From: Diaphorobacter sp. HDW4A
Lineage (GTDB): Bacteria > Pseudomonadota > Gammaproteobacteria > Burkholderiales > Burkholderiaceae_C
Length of the DNA stretch: 64,000 nt
Assembly (NCBI RefSeq): GCF_011305995.1
Contig: NZ_CP049910.1
Coordinates: 6,028,501-6,092,500 of the forward strand
Direction: 5' to 3'
A program made the position numbers and the translations under genes. Shown here piece after piece: positions 7,644-17,765 of this stretch (positions are counted from its first letter, which is position 1; every line of letters begins with the position of its first letter). The notes below the pieces were generated by a model that was not told the DNA's origin, did no database searches, and saw nothing but the letters and a program-made list of their open reading frames with translations.

Positions 7644-8324
7644 TCAGTCAGAAGTGCCTGCGGGCAGGATCAGATCCACGCCCTGCATGCGCGTGATCAG
7701 CTCGACCCGGTTGGTGCAGCCGAGCTTCTGCAGGATGGCTGTCACATGTTCCTTGACGGTGTGTTCCGAGAGCGTGAGCGACTGCGCGATCACCTTGTTG
7801 GGCTTGCCTTTGAGCACCAGATCGAGCACCTGCGTCTGGCGCTGCGTGAGGCCCAGATCGTTGCCGCTCATGCGCAGCTGCGCAGCTGCGGGGCGCGTGG
7901 CCTGCGCCTTTTCCGGGGCTCCATGCGCGACCCAGGAGCTGCCTGAAAGCGCGGCGAGTGCGGCCGTCTTGAATTGATCGGGCGTGCAGCTCTTGTGGAT
8001 CAGCCCATGGGCACCAGCGGCGCTGACCTTGCCCGGCAGCGCCGGATGGCTGTCGCCGCTCACCATCAGCAACCGGGTGTCGGGCGCGAGTGTCAGGATG
8101 TCGGTGACGAAGCGGGTGGAGCCGCCATCCTCGAGCCAGAAATCCATGATCACGATGAGCGGCGCGCCGAGCGCCGCGATGGTCTGCAGCCCTTCGGCCG
8201 CGCTCGCGACATGCCGCACTTCGTTCACGCCGGACAGCTGCGAGAGCATCTGCCCCATGCCCTGAGCGACCATCGGGTGGTCATCAATCACGAGTGCGTA
8301 GGAGGGGGGGGTGCGGGGCTGCAT
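7644..8324 (-). CDS. NarL/LuxR-type response regulator
   Basis: 226 aa from ATG 8324; the frame continues upstream only to a TTG without a clear ribosome site. The receiver domain has the acidic pair D14-D15 (VIDDHP), phospho-acceptor D61 (VIMDFWL) and K111 (LIHKSCTP). A linker rich in Ala and Pro is followed by a LuxR-type DNA-binding domain (LTQRQTQVLDLVLKGKPNKV, then SEHTVKEHVTAILQKL). It is convergent with, and presumably phosphorylated by, the hybrid kinase encoded at 5756-7636. The lipoprotein gene starts 146 bp away on the other strand, so it is a plausible nearby target, but no operator is evident. Confidence 0.92.
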   Translation of the reverse strand: MQPRTPPSYALVIDDHPMVAQGMGQMLSQLSGVNEVRHVASAAEGLQTIAALGAPLIVIMDFWLEDGGSTRFVTDILTLAPDTRLLMVSGDSHPALPGKVSAAGAHGLIHKSCTPDQFKTAALAALSGSSWVAHGAPEKAQATRPAAAQLRMSGNDLGLTQRQTQVLDLVLKGKPNKVIAQSLTLSEHTVKEHVTAILQKLGCTNRVELITRMQGVDLILPAGTSD

Positions 8325-8470
8325 GGGGGAGAAGAGCGGAGCGGTGCGGTGAGGCAAAACGTAGTAACAAATACCCCACCTTGGGAGGGTGTCGGCCAGC
8401 GTAGGCTGAGTCGAAAATCGGGAATTCGGTCAATCGACTTGATTTATTTTGTGTAAGGACGAGAGGATAT

Positions 8471-9514
8471 ATGAACTCAACGCTACTCACCCGACGCTCG
8501 GCAGCCATGCTTTTGCTGGCCTCGCTTTCCGCATGTGGTGGCGGTGGGGGAGGGGGGGACGATTCCGGCAGCAGCGGCGGTGGCACCGGTGGGGGCACAG
8601 GCGGTGGTGCGGGAGGCGGTACGGGTGGCGGTACCACTGTGGTGACTGGTCAGTACCGGCTGGAAGCGGCAGCCTCATCGTTCTCGGGCGCACTGGCCAC
8701 GGCCAATCAACTCGGCGCGCAGGGCTATGCGCTCATCAGCACCTTGGGTGCGGGCGTGGGCAACAACATTGCCATGGGTGACTTCTACGTCAGTGACACG
8801 GCGCACAAGAATGCACGTATCGACTACGTGGCCGATGCCGACGTAGCCTCGGTTTCTGCGCTCGTTGCGCAGGCCAATCTGCGCGGCGCGCAGGGCTACC
8901 TATACAAGTCCGGCGCGGTGTTTCCAGCGAACCAGAACGACATCCGCAACCTCTATGTGCGCGATGCCTCGCTCGGCCAGACATACACCTATGAAGCGGT
9001 GACGAGCGACAACAGCGCGGCGAGCGCCAAGAACCTCGGCGACGAACTCACGCGTCAGGGCAGCCGGGGCTTCCGCTGGTTGGGCCCGATGATCATCGGC
9101 TCGCAGATGTTCAACATGTATTGCAAGGACAGCATCGGCACGACCTATGATTACACGCTGGCCACGCCAAGCAGCCAGTATGGCGAGAAGAACGGGGCCG
9201 AACTCAAGAAGGTGCTCGACGCCATGGGCGCTCAAGGGCGTCTCTCGCGCGGCGAGCTGATCATCGGTGGTGGCGCGGCCGTCTCTGTGTGGGAGAAGTC
9301 GTCAAAGCAGTCGGGTGCGATCCAGTATCTGGTGGAGTCCGACGTGAGCACCGACACGCTCGCCAAGATGAAGTCGCGCCTCGACGCCAACGCGGCCAAG
9401 GGCTTCTTCTTCCTGACCGGCTACGGAACCAGCGACAACGTGATCCACAACGTCTCCACGCTGAACGCGGCGACGGTGCTGCATCCGCTGGCGGGAGTGG
9501 CATTCCCCGGTTGA
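8471..9514 (+). CDS. repeat-containing outer-surface lipoprotein, function unknown
   Basis: 347 aa. The signal peptide ends in lipobox LSAC with acylated C22. A Gly-rich linker at about 23-56 is nearly all Gly with Thr and Ser. The rest is built from five similar modules with period 55-58 residues, each with a helix ending in G-x-x-G-[YFR]: residues 81-86 LGAQGY, 138-143 RGAQGY, 196-201 QGSRGF, 252-257 MGAQGR and 307-312 NAAKGF. Between them are strands such as QYRLEA, YTYEAV, YDYTLA and IQYLVE. This beta-alpha-beta pattern resembles DUF4177 domains (YEY... LNELGAEGWE), but I did not confirm homology. There is a good ribosome site (GAGAGG, 8460-8465). A hairpin at 9592-9620 may end the transcript. 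No function is assignable. Confidence 0.85.
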   Translation: MNSTLLTRRSAAMLLLASLSACGGGGGGGDDSGSSGGGTGGGTGGGAGGGTGGGTTVVTGQYRLEAAASSFSGALATANQLGAQGYALISTLGAGVGNNIAMGDFYVSDTAHKNARIDYVADADVASVSALVAQANLRGAQGYLYKSGAVFPANQNDIRNLYVRDASLGQTYTYEAVTSDNSAASAKNLGDELTRQGSRGFRWLGPMIIGSQMFNMYCKDSIGTTYDYTLATPSSQYGEKNGAELKKVLDAMGAQGRLSRGELIIGGGAAVSVWEKSSKQSGAIQYLVESDVSTDTLAKMKSRLDANAAKGFFFLTGYGTSDNVIHNVSTLNAATVLHPLAGVAFPG

Positions 9515-9591
9515 TGAGCGATGGAAGCCCGCGTGCGGGCGCACGAAAGAGGGCCTGCCGCATAATTCCGCTTGACCCTTTTTTGATTTTT

Positions 9592-9620
9592 CAAAGGCGC
9601 TGACTCTCTCAGCGCCTTTG
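9592..9620 (+). terminator. hairpin, possible terminator after the lipoprotein gene
   Basis: CAAAGGCGCTGA (9592-9603) pairs perfectly with TCAGCGCCTTTG (9609-9620) around a 5-nt loop. The tail (TTCCTTTG) is only partly T-rich, so intrinsic termination may be weak. It lies 77 bp after the lipoprotein stop and 21 bp before the HAD gene. Confidence 0.5.
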
Positions 9621-9641
9621 TTCCTTTGATGAGCCCGACCG

Positions 9642-10319
9642 ATGACCGCGAAGTTTGATGCCGTTCTGTTCGATTGCGATGGTGTGCTGGTGGACAGCGA
9701 ATCCATCACCAACCGCGTGCTGCGCGACATGCTCAACGAAGCGGGTTGGCCGATCACGACCGAGGAATGCCTGCAGCAGTTCATTGGCAAGACCGTACGC
9801 AGCCAGGCCGCGCTGATCGAGTCGCACACTGGCAAGCCGTTCACCGAGGAGTGGCTGCAGCAGTTCTACGTGCGCCGCAACGAGGCGTTGAACGCAGAGC
9901 TGGTGGCCATCGATGGAGCGCTCGCCGCCGTCGAGAACGTGCATGCAGCGCTGAAGGGCCGCATCGCCTGCGCCTCGGGCGCGGACCGCGCTAAGGTCGA
10001 GATGCAACTCGCCAAGGTGGGGCTGGCGCCGTTCTTTGAAGGCCGTGTTTTCAGCGGACACGAGACGCCGCGCAGCAAGCCGTTTCCTGATGTCTATCTG
10101 GCCGCAGCCGCCGCGCTCGATGTGGATCCGAAACGCTGCCTCGTGATCGAGGACACGCTGACCGGCGTCCAGGCCGGTGTGGCTGCGGGCGCCACCGTCT
10201 GGGCCTACTTTCCCTCGCATCAAGGGCATGCCGACGCGAGCGATCTGGTCAACGCGGGCGCGAGCCGCGTGTTCGATGCGATGGGCGATCTGCCCCGGTT
10301 GATGGCCGAGGCGGCCTGA
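9642..10319 (+). CDS. HAD-superfamily phosphatase (beta-phosphoglucomutase/YieH-like)
   Basis: 225 aa. Motif I is LFDCDGVLVDSE with nucleophile D11 and acid D13. A helical cap occupies about residues 20-80. Motif II is a Ser in ASGADRAK, motif III is K in PRSKPFPDVYL and motif IV is VIEDTLTGVQAG. The combination of a C1-type cap and the SKPFPDVYL lysine motif is typical of phosphoglycolate-, phosphogluconate- and sugar-phosphate phosphatases such as E. coli YieH. The substrate is not predictable. It is flanked by the lipoprotein and by the convergent AraC regulator whose stop is 5 bp away. Confidence 0.9.
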   Translation: MTAKFDAVLFDCDGVLVDSESITNRVLRDMLNEAGWPITTEECLQQFIGKTVRSQAALIESHTGKPFTEEWLQQFYVRRNEALNAELVAIDGALAAVENVHAALKGRIACASGADRAKVEMQLAKVGLAPFFEGRVFSGHETPRSKPFPDVYLAAAAALDVDPKRCLVIEDTLTGVQAGVAAGATVWAYFPSHQGHADASDLVNAGASRVFDAMGDLPRLMAEAA

Positions 10320-10324
10320 TCGGA

Positions 10325-11380
10325 TCAATCCGCTTCCGTCGCCTTGCGCGAGTGCTTGCGGTATTCGGCGGGGGAGTAGCCGGTCCAGGTACGGAACGCG
10401 CGGATGAAGCTCTTCTCGCCCGCAAAGCCCGCCGCCTGTGCGACTTGCTTGATCGGCCGGTCGGTGCGGTTGAGCAGCTCGATGGCCTTGTTGCGGCGCA
10501 TCTCGTCTTTCAGCGTCTGCAGCGACGCGCCTTCCTCTTTCAATTGCCGGTGCAGCGTGCGAGTGGAGACATGCAGCTCGTCGGCCAGCGTGCGCGCGCT
10601 GTGCATCACGTCGGGCGTGCTCGCGAGAATCTGGCGCACGCGCTGCACCAGCAACCGGTCGCGGCGGTACTTGCGCACCATGAGTGGCAGCGCGCGCTGC
10701 AGCATCTGCTGCATGGCGGTCTCGTCGCGCTTGAGCGGCAAGGCGAGGTAGCGTGAATCAAGCTCCACGGCCACGTGGGGCGCGTCGAACGTCACCTTGC
10801 TGCTGAACAGCACGCGGTAGGCGTCGGCATGGGGTGGCGCGGCGAACGGAAACTGCGCCGACACTGCAGGCAGCCGCGAATCGATGAACCAGCTGGCCAG
10901 GCCCAGTGCGTTGCGCAGCACCGAGATGAGGCAGAACTCGCGCAGCGCACCCAGATCGCGGTGCTCGGTGATGGTGAGCACGCTGCGCTCGTCCTCGACA
11001 TGCAGGTGCAGGCTGATGTCGTCCGCAATCAGGTGGTGATGGCGGCACCAGCGCGCGAGCGCGAGGCCCAGCGTGGGCGCGCTCAACGAGGCCCGCGCGA
11101 GCATCCCGTAGCTGCCCCATGGCAGCCGGCGCTGGAACCAGCCCAGACCCTCGTCATCGAGCTCGCGCATGGCGTGGCCCGAGAACACTTCCATTTGCAG
11201 GGCCGTAATTCGTGCAGAATTGTTTTTGATGTCTGCTGGCGCAATTTGCGCCGTTTCGAGTGCTGCGTGCGGGCTCATGCCGCGCCGCTCATAGGTGAGC
11301 AGAATTGCCTGAACGAATGCCATCGGGGTGATGGCGGGATGGGTGCTGTCCAGAGGGTGAGGGGAGACCAGATGGCGCAT
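10325..11380 (-). CDS. AraC family transcriptional regulator (Arabinose_bd-type N-terminus)
   Basis: 351 aa from ATG 11380. The frame is open further upstream but that part covers the divergent promoter region and has no family similarity. The N-terminal ~200 residues match the ligand-binding domain common to regulators of the OruR/ArgR-like group ([17 protein letters not shown] at its start). The C-terminal AraC DNA-binding domain contains two helix-turn-helix motifs: [20 protein letters not shown], and [20 protein letters not shown] followed by [10 protein letters not shown]. It is transcribed away from the acyl-CoA ligase gene, whose start lies 138 bp away, and is the natural candidate to regulate it. 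Confidence 0.9.
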   Translation of the reverse strand: MRHLVSPHPLDSTHPAITPMAFVQAILLTYERRGMSPHAALETAQIAPADIKNNSARITALQMEVFSGHAMRELDDEGLGWFQRRLPWGSYGMLARASLSAPTLGLALARWCRHHHLIADDISLHLHVEDERSVLTITEHRDLGALREFCLISVLRNALGLASWFIDSRLPAVSAQFPFAAPPHADAYRVLFSSKVTFDAPHVAVELDSRYLALPLKRDETAMQQMLQRALPLMVRKYRRDRLLVQRVRQILASTPDVMHSARTLADELHVSTRTLHRQLKEEGASLQTLKDEMRRNKAIELLNRTDRPIKQVAQAAGFAGEKSFIRAFRTWTGYSPAEYRKHSRKATEAD

Positions 11381-11518
11381 ACCTCGATTTTGCGTCGCAC
11401 TGGCGCAAATTGCAACCATCGTGGCCTGATCATTGCTCCCCATTGTCACCTGTCCGGCGTATGCTGTGTGACAAATGACGTGGGCCCGCCGTGCCCACCC
11501 TGCAGGAGACAAGAGCAC

Positions 11519-13258
11519 ATGATTTCGCAGCCATCGCCAACGGGTCGTTTCGTTCTGAGCCAGGCCTCGGGGGCGACCGACCAACCGCTGATCGAGCAGA
11601 CGCTCGGCGACTTCTTTCGTGACATGGCCGCGGGTCATCCAGAGCGCGACGCGCTGATCAGCGCCCACCAATCGAAGCGCTACACCTATTCCCAACTACA
11701 TTCCGAAGTCCGCAGGCTCGCGAGCGCGCTGCTTGGGCTGGGGCTGGCGAAGGGCGACCGCATCGGCATCTGGTCGCACAACAATGCCGAGTGGGTGCTG
11801 ATGCAGTTCGCGACCGCGCAGGTCGGGCTGGTGCTGGTGAACATCAACCCGGCGTATCGCACGGCCGAGGTGGAGTATGCGATCAACAAGGTCGGCTGCA
11901 AGGCCATCGTGACGATGCCGAGCTTCAAGACCAGCGACTATCTGGGCATGTTGCGCGAACTCTCGCCCGAGCTGGCCACGGCTCTGCCGGGAGCGCTCAA
12001 GGCTGCGCGCCTGCCGACGCTGCGCACCGTGGTCTGGATCGACGAGGCGGGTACGGGTGAAGGTCTGGGCGACGAGCAGCCCGGCATGCTGCGCTTTTCC
12101 GAACTGCTCGCGCGTGGCGATGCGAGCGATGCCCGCATCGACCCCATCGCCGCGACGCTGCGCAACACGGACGCGATCAACATCCAGTTCACAAGCGGCA
12201 CGACGGGCTTTCCCAAGGGTGCGACGCTCACCCACCGCAACATCCTGAACAACGGTTTTTTCATCGGTGAGTGCATGCGGCTCACGCCGGAGGATCGGCT
12301 GTGCATTCCCGTGCCGCTGTATCACTGCTTCGGCATGGTGCTCGGCAATCTGGCTTGCGTCACGCATGGCGCGGCCATCGTGTATCCGAGCGATGGTTTC
12401 GATGCGCTCAAGGTGCTCGAAACCGTCCAGGCTGAGCGCTGCACCGGCCTGCATGGCGTGCCTACGATGTTCATCGCCGAGCTCGACCATCCGCGCTTTG
12501 CAGAGTTCGATCTGTCGACGCTGCGCACCGGCATCATGGCCGGATCGCCATGCCCCATTGAGGTGATGAAGCGCGTGGTCAAGGACATGAATCTGTCGGA
12601 GATCACCATCGCTTACGGCATGACGGAAACCAGCCCGGTGAGCTGCCAGAGCGACAACGACACGCCGCTTGAAAAGCGCGTCTCCACGGTCGGCAAGGTG
12701 CAACCGCATCTCGACGTGAAGATCATCCACCCCGAGACCGGCGCAGTGCTGCCCGTGGGTCAGAGCGGCGAGCTGTGCACGCGCGGCTACTCGGTCATGC
12801 TCGGCTACTGGGGTGAAGACGCCAAGACGCAGGAGGCCATCGACGCCGAGGGCTTCATGCACACCGGCGACCTCGCGACCATGGATGACGAGGGCTATGT
12901 GAACATCGTCGGCCGCATCAAGGACATGGTGATCCGTGGCGGCGAGAACATTTATCCGCGCGAGGTCGAGGAGTTTCTGTACCGCCACCCCAAGGTGCAG
13001 GACGTGCAGGTGGTCGGCGTGCCCGACCAGCGCTATGGCGAGGAGCTGTGCGCCTGGGTCATCACCAAGCCGGGCGAGAAGCTGGTTGAGGAAGAAATCC
13101 GCGAATTCTGCAAGGGCCAGATCGCGCACTACAAGGTGCCGCGCTACATTCGCTTCGTGACATCGTTCCCGATGACGGTGACCGGCAAGATCCAGAAGTT
13201 CCGCATCCGCGATCAGATGAAGGACGAACTGGGGCTTGAGGACGCCAAGTCGGCCTGA
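11519..13258 (+). CDS. AMP-binding acyl-CoA synthetase (ACSF2-like fatty-acyl-CoA ligase)
   Basis: 579 aa; ATG 11519 has CAGGAG 10 nt upstream. The adenylating motifs are complete: the P-loop [10 protein letters not shown] at about 225-234, YGMTETSP, the hinge region [16 protein letters not shown], and the catalytic lysine in [12 protein letters not shown] near the end. These enzymes make acyl-CoA from a carboxylic acid, ATP and CoA. The closest group is the ACSF2-like medium-chain or branched acyl-CoA ligases, often found in liu/leucine or acyclic-terpene clusters. It is divergent from an AraC regulator and upstream of the methylcrotonyl-CoA carboxylase genes, so it could activate isovalerate or a related branched acid (inference). 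Confidence 0.92.
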   Translation: MISQPSPTGRFVLSQASGATDQPLIEQTLGDFFRDMAAGHPERDALISAHQSKRYTYSQLHSEVRRLASALLGLGLAKGDRIGIWSHNNAEWVLMQFATAQVGLVLVNINPAYRTAEVEYAINKVGCKAIVTMPSFKTSDYLGMLRELSPELATALPGALKAARLPTLRTVVWIDEAGTGEGLGDEQPGMLRFSELLARGDASDARIDPIAATLRNTDAINIQFTSGTTGFPKGATLTHRNILNNGFFIGECMRLTPEDRLCIPVPLYHCFGMVLGNLACVTHGAAIVYPSDGFDALKVLETVQAERCTGLHGVPTMFIAELDHPRFAEFDLSTLRTGIMAGSPCPIEVMKRVVKDMNLSEITIAYGMTETSPVSCQSDNDTPLEKRVSTVGKVQPHLDVKIIHPETGAVLPVGQSGELCTRGYSVMLGYWGEDAKTQEAIDAEGFMHTGDLATMDDEGYVNIVGRIKDMVIRGGENIYPREVEEFLYRHPKVQDVQVVGVPDQRYGEELCAWVITKPGEKLVEEEIREFCKGQIAHYKVPRYIRFVTSFPMTVTGKIQKFRIRDQMKDELGLEDAKSA

Positions 13259-13277
13259 TCCCCGGAGACACCTCGAC

Positions 13278-14267
13278 ATGACTGCCTACCTTCGCCCCCG
13301 CCTTGCTCTGCTGCCCCTTGCTTTCGCCATTCAGGGAAGCTTGCCCGCATGGGCCAGCATGCAGGAGCGCGTGCTGCAGGTGCCGGTGACGGCGACCAAT
13401 CCGCAGGGCAAGCAGGTCAAGGGCCATATCGCGGTGACGGTCTATTCGGACCCGGCCAACCCCGTGCCTGCGCCGGTGCTGGTGCTCAACCACGGCCGCT
13501 CGCCGCAGGCCGAAGGCCGCAAGGAGCTGCATCGTGCGCGCTTCGCCAAGCAGGCGCGTTACTTCGTGAGCCGGGGTTTTCTGGTGGCGGTGCCGACACG
13601 GCTCGGCTACGGCCCCACGTTCGAGGATGATGCCGAGGACAGTGGCCCGTGCAAGTCCAAGCGCTTCGCCCCTGCGATGAACGCCGCCGCCACGCAGATC
13701 AACGCGGTGCTCGCGGCCGTGCGCTCAAAGCGCAGCGATGCTTTGCCCGACCGCGCGGTGATCGTCGGCCAGTCGTTTGGCGGCGCGGCCTCGGTGGCTG
13801 CGGCGGCGCAGAAACCCGAGGGCGTGCAGGCGGTCATCAACTTCGCGGGCGGGGCGGGCGGCAATCCGCGCACGCACACCGGCAAACCCTGCGAGCCCGA
13901 GCAGATGGCGAAAACTTTTCAGAACTACGGCAGGCAATCGCAGCTGCCGATGCTCTGGATCTACGCGCGCAATGATCAATATTTCGGCGCCGAATGGCCT
14001 GTGAAATGGCATGCGGCTTTCCAGCAGGGCGGCGGTCACGCGCAGTTCAAGCAACTGCCTGCATTTGGAAGTGACGGGCACGAATTGTTCCGCGCGGGCA
14101 CCAAGCAATGGGAGCCGCTGGTGTCGCAGTTTCTTGACGAGGTGGGATTTCCCCTGCCTTTGGCTGCTCGCATCGAGCCTGCGCTGGTTCCTGCCGCATT
14201 GCCTGCATCGTCGCCCGACTCTACGGCGAGCGGCCCAGCGACCAGTACGGATGAGGCGGCGCGATGA
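13278..14267 (+). CDS. exported alpha/beta-hydrolase (dienelactone-hydrolase-like)
   Basis: 329 aa from ATG 13278, with GGAG 11 nt upstream. The N-terminus is a signal peptide (LALLPLAFAIQG then cleavage near LPAWA-S), so it acts in the periplasm. The nucleophile is S166 in VIVGQSFGGAAS; the likely acid is D in YARNDQYFG and the histidine is in SDGHELFRAG. Strand VLVLNHGRSP carries the oxyanion-hole region. It has a low-complexity C-terminal tail rich in Ala, Pro and Ser. It follows the acyl-CoA ligase by 19 bp and is probably co-transcribed, but no reaction in leucine breakdown requires a periplasmic esterase, so its role is open. Confidence 0.85.
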   Translation: MTAYLRPRLALLPLAFAIQGSLPAWASMQERVLQVPVTATNPQGKQVKGHIAVTVYSDPANPVPAPVLVLNHGRSPQAEGRKELHRARFAKQARYFVSRGFLVAVPTRLGYGPTFEDDAEDSGPCKSKRFAPAMNAAATQINAVLAAVRSKRSDALPDRAVIVGQSFGGAASVAAAAQKPEGVQAVINFAGGAGGNPRTHTGKPCEPEQMAKTFQNYGRQSQLPMLWIYARNDQYFGAEWPVKWHAAFQQGGGHAQFKQLPAFGSDGHELFRAGTKQWEPLVSQFLDEVGFPLPLAARIEPALVPAALPASSPDSTASGPATSTDEAAR

Positions 14268-14311
14268 GCACACCGCCCGCATCACATGGATGCGTCTTCG
14301 TCTTTCAACGA

Positions 14312-16045
14312 TCAGTGCGCGCCGGATGCGCCCTTGGTCTTGTCCAGACCCGCAGCGCGGCGTGCTGCGACGAGGCGCTTGCGCATCGAGACTTCCTGCA
14401 GATCGAGTTCGCTGACGATGTTGCGCAGCGTCTCGTCGTTGATGCGGTGCTTGTGCCGCTCGGCGTAGACCGCATCGCGCTCGGCTCGGATGCACTTGAG
14501 GCGCGTCTCGATCTCCAGCACGTAGCGGTGCTTGCGCTGCTGCACGATCTCGGGCGCTTCGCGCGAGCTCTCGAGCGAGGTAGCGACGCCGCTGCCGTCG
14601 TCGAGCAGCTGCAGGCGGTTGCGGTATTCCTGGCTCAGTCGGCCCACGACCTCCTGGTGCATCGCCACCCATTCGGGCGAGTGCTTCTCCACATCCTCCT
14701 CGGTGAGCGTAAGCTCCGAAATCGCGGCGATGCAGCCCGCCTCGCGCGCCAGACGCTCCTCGCGCACCGTGGGCGGCTCGCCCGGGGGCGGCAGGCGCTT
14801 GAGGATGATGGGCAGCATCACGCTGCCCATGACCAGCGTGAACAGAATGGTGCCGGTCGCCAGAAAGATCAGCATGCCGCGCGCGGGGAAGGGCTCTCCG
14901 TTGTTCAGCAGCATGGGAACGGAAAGCGCACCGGCCAGCGTCACCGCGCCGCGGATGCCCGCGAAGGTGGTAGCCAGATTGAGCAGTGCCGATGGGCGCT
15001 CCGCCATCTTGCCCGAGTGGTGCGCGCGGCGCAGCGCGCCGTGCACGCCCAGGGTGATCCAGATCCAGCGCAGGAGCAGCAGACCGCTCGAAATCGCGAC
15101 TACGTAGCCGACCAGAATCCACCATTCGTGACCGGCCTCGTGCAGCGGCACGCCGATGATGGACGGCAGTTGCAGGCCCAGCAGCAGGAAGATGGCGCCG
15201 TTGAACGCGGCTTCGACCAGGCTCCAGGTGCCCTCGGTCTGCAGGCGTTCGCTCACGTAGCTGCTGCGGTCGAGGTCGCCGAAGTTGGTGGCGATGCCCG
15301 CCGCCACGGCCGCGAGAATGCCCGACACGCCGATCTTTTCGCCCACGATGTAGGCGGCGAATGGCAGCAGCACCAGCAGCAGCACCATCTGTGTGGCCGC
15401 CACATCGCCGAGACGCCGGGTGATGGTGCTGCGCGCGTAGCTGAAACCCCAGCCGAGCAACGCACCGACAGCGAGGCCGCCCACAGCCATATAGATGAAA
15501 TCGCGTGCGACGGCGCCCCAGGACAGTGTGCCGGTGAGCGTTGCCGCGACCGCAAACTTCAGCGCTACCAGGCCCGATGCGTCGTTGAGCAGCGACTCGC
15601 CTTCGAGGATGTGCATGGTCTTGTCGGGCATGCCCAGATTGCGCGTGATGGCCGAGACGGCCACCGCGTCGGTGGGCGAGATCACGGCGGCCAACGCGAA
15701 AGCCACGGGCAGCGGAATCTCGGGAATCATCCAATTGATGAGATAGCCCAGACCGAACACTGTGAACACCACCAGTCCAAGCGCCAGCAGCAAAATGGGT
15801 CTGGCGAGCGAGAAGAACTCACGTTTGGGAATGCGCCAGCCGTCGGCGAACAGCAGCGGCGGAATGAACAGCAGCATGAAAATTTCGGGGTCGAACGCGA
15901 TATGCAGCCCGCTTTGGGGCCAGGCGATGACGGCGCCGAGCGCGATTTGAATCAGTGGCAGTGGAATGGCGCGGATGTAGCGGGCAACAATGCCCGTCAG
16001 TGCGCCAAGCATCAAGACAAGCAGGACGGTTTCGACGGTATGCAT
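14312..16045 (-). CDS. CPA1-family Na+/H+ antiporter
   Basis: About 577 aa from ATG 16045; a start 18 bp upstream (16063) is equally possible because neither has a clear ribosome site. Residues about 1-415 form 10-12 membrane helices with the family signatures FIPPLLFADGWRIPK, ISPTDAVAVSAI, the ion-site motif ESLLNDASGLVALK and the helix FAGIRGAVTLAGALSVP. A charged cytoplasmic tail of about 150 residues follows (many Glu, Arg, Lys), as in YjcE-type bacterial exchangers. It would exchange Na+ or K+ for protons across the inner membrane. It is on the opposite strand, splitting the acyl-CoA ligase/hydrolase pair from the carboxylase genes. Confidence 0.93.
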   Translation of the reverse strand: MHTVETVLLVLMLGALTGIVARYIRAIPLPLIQIALGAVIAWPQSGLHIAFDPEIFMLLFIPPLLFADGWRIPKREFFSLARPILLLALGLVVFTVFGLGYLINWMIPEIPLPVAFALAAVISPTDAVAVSAITRNLGMPDKTMHILEGESLLNDASGLVALKFAVAATLTGTLSWGAVARDFIYMAVGGLAVGALLGWGFSYARSTITRRLGDVAATQMVLLLVLLPFAAYIVGEKIGVSGILAAVAAGIATNFGDLDRSSYVSERLQTEGTWSLVEAAFNGAIFLLLGLQLPSIIGVPLHEAGHEWWILVGYVVAISSGLLLLRWIWITLGVHGALRRAHHSGKMAERPSALLNLATTFAGIRGAVTLAGALSVPMLLNNGEPFPARGMLIFLATGTILFTLVMGSVMLPIILKRLPPPGEPPTVREERLAREAGCIAAISELTLTEEDVEKHSPEWVAMHQEVVGRLSQEYRNRLQLLDDGSGVATSLESSREAPEIVQQRKHRYVLEIETRLKCIRAERDAVYAERHKHRINDETLRNIVSELDLQEVSMRKRLVAARRAAGLDKTKGASGAH

Positions 16046-16134
16046 ATGGCATTTTCGACCCATATGCGCCGGCGCTTCTGTCAGATATTGAAAAAAACCG
16101 AGTGCCCGAATAGGGAAAAGTGGAGAACTGAACG

Positions 16135-17742
16135 ATGAGCATTCTTGGAACGCAACTCAATGCGCGGTCAGCGGACTTCCAGTCCAACGCGCAGGCCATG
16201 CAGGCCGTGGTCGACGATCTGCGCGCGCAGACCGAGCGGGTCGCGCTGGGCGGCGGCGAGGCCGCACGCGCCAAGCATGTGTCGCGCGGCAAGCTGCTGC
16301 CGCGCGAGCGCGTGCAGCGCCTGCTCGATCCGGGCACGCCGTTTCTGGAGCTCTCGCCGCTGGCGGCACTCAACATGTACAACAACGACGCACCCGGCGC
16401 GGGCGTGATCACCGGCATTGGCCGCGTCAACGGCGTGGACTGCATGATCGTCTGCAACGACGCGACGGTGAAGGGCGGTACCTACTATCCGATGACGGTG
16501 AAGAAGCATCTGCGCGCGCAGGAAGTGGCGCAGCAGAACCGCCTGCCCTGCGTCTATCTGGTCGACTCGGGCGGCGCCAACCTGCCCAATCAGGATGACG
16601 TGTTCCCCGACCGCGAGCACTTTGGTCGCATCTTCTTCAATCAGGCCAACATGAGCGCCCAGGGCATCTCGCAGATCGCCGTGGTCATGGGCTCGTGCAC
16701 GGCGGGCGGCGCGTATGTGCCGGCGATGAGCGACGAGTCCATCATTGTGAAGAACCAAGGCACGATTTTCCTCGGTGGCCCTCCTTTGGTGAAGGCAGCG
16801 ACCGGAGAAGTGGTGAGTGCCGAAGACCTCGGCGGTGGTGACGTGCACACGCGCCTGTCGGGCGTGGCCGATCACTTGGCCGAGAACGACCTGCACGCGC
16901 TGGCGCTGGCCCGCCAGATCGCGGGCAACCTCAACAAGAACAAGGAGCCGAACGCGGGCGACCACGCCCCGCGCGCGCCGCTGTTCGATTCGAAGGAGCT
17001 GTACGGCGTGATTCCGGTGGACACGCGCAAACCGTTTGACGTGCGCGAGATCATCGCCCGCGTGGTGGACGGCAGCGAGTTCGACGAGTTCAAGGCGCGC
17101 TTTGGCAGCACGCTGGTCTGCGGCTTCGCGCGCATCGAAGGCATGCAGGTCGGCATCATCGCCAACAACGGCATTCTGTTCAGCGAGTCGGCAGTGAAGG
17201 GCGCGCACTTCATCGAGCTGTGCTGCCAACGAAAGATTCCGCTGGTGTTCCTGCAGAACATCACCGGCTTCATGGTCGGGCGCAAGTACGAGAATGAAGG
17301 CATTGCACGCCACGGCGCCAAGCTGGTGACGGCGGTGGCCACGGCGAGTGTTCCGAAGTTCACCATCATCATCGGAGGCAGCTTCGGCGCGGGCAACTAC
17401 GGCATGTGTGGCCGTGCGTATTCGCCGCGTTTTCTCTGGATGTGGCCAAACGCGCGCATCAGCGTGATGGGCGGCGAGCAGGCAGCGAGCGTGCTCGCGA
17501 CCGTCAAGCGCGACGGCATCGAAGCCAAGGGCGGCAGCTGGAGCGCGGAAGAGGAAGACGCGTTCAAGAACCCGATCCGCAAGCAGTACGAAGAACAGGG
17601 CCACCCGTACTTCGCCACCGCGCGCCTGTGGGACGACGGCGTGATCGACCCCGCCGACACCCGCCGCGTACTGGCGCTGGGCCTCGCGGCCACGCGCAAT
17701 GCGCCGATCGAAGACACCAAGTTCGGTGTGTTCCGCATGTAA
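16135..17742 (+). CDS. liuB: methylcrotonyl-CoA carboxylase carboxyltransferase (beta) subunit
   Basis: 535 aa, the normal length for MCC beta. It transfers carboxyl from biotin to 3-methylcrotonyl-CoA, step 3 of leucine breakdown. Landmarks: [20 protein letters not shown] near the start, [34 protein letters not shown] and [14 protein letters not shown] in the N-half. The C-half has [14 protein letters not shown] and [15 protein letters not shown]. These are typical of MCC rather than propionyl-CoA carboxylase. The gene is followed after 23 bp by the methylglutaconyl-CoA hydratase. The biotin-bearing partner is encoded at 19307-21319. Confidence 0.95.
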   Translation: MSILGTQLNARSADFQSNAQAMQAVVDDLRAQTERVALGGGEAARAKHVSRGKLLPRERVQRLLDPGTPFLELSPLAALNMYNNDAPGAGVITGIGRVNGVDCMIVCNDATVKGGTYYPMTVKKHLRAQEVAQQNRLPCVYLVDSGGANLPNQDDVFPDREHFGRIFFNQANMSAQGISQIAVVMGSCTAGGAYVPAMSDESIIVKNQGTIFLGGPPLVKAATGEVVSAEDLGGGDVHTRLSGVADHLAENDLHALALARQIAGNLNKNKEPNAGDHAPRAPLFDSKELYGVIPVDTRKPFDVREIIARVVDGSEFDEFKARFGSTLVCGFARIEGMQVGIIANNGILFSESAVKGAHFIELCCQRKIPLVFLQNITGFMVGRKYENEGIARHGAKLVTAVATASVPKFTIIIGGSFGAGNYGMCGRAYSPRFLWMWPNARISVMGGEQAASVLATVKRDGIEAKGGSWSAEEEDAFKNPIRKQYEEQGHPYFATARLWDDGVIDPADTRRVLALGLAATRNAPIEDTKFGVFRM

Positions 17743-17765
17743 TGGATTCACCGGGAGACAAACAA

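Noticed and set aside
11696-13279. Minus-strand open frame of about 527 codons opposite the acyl-CoA ligase
   Set aside because: Shadow of a well-supported AMP-binding gene; composition (excess His, Arg, Ala) and lack of domains argue against coding.
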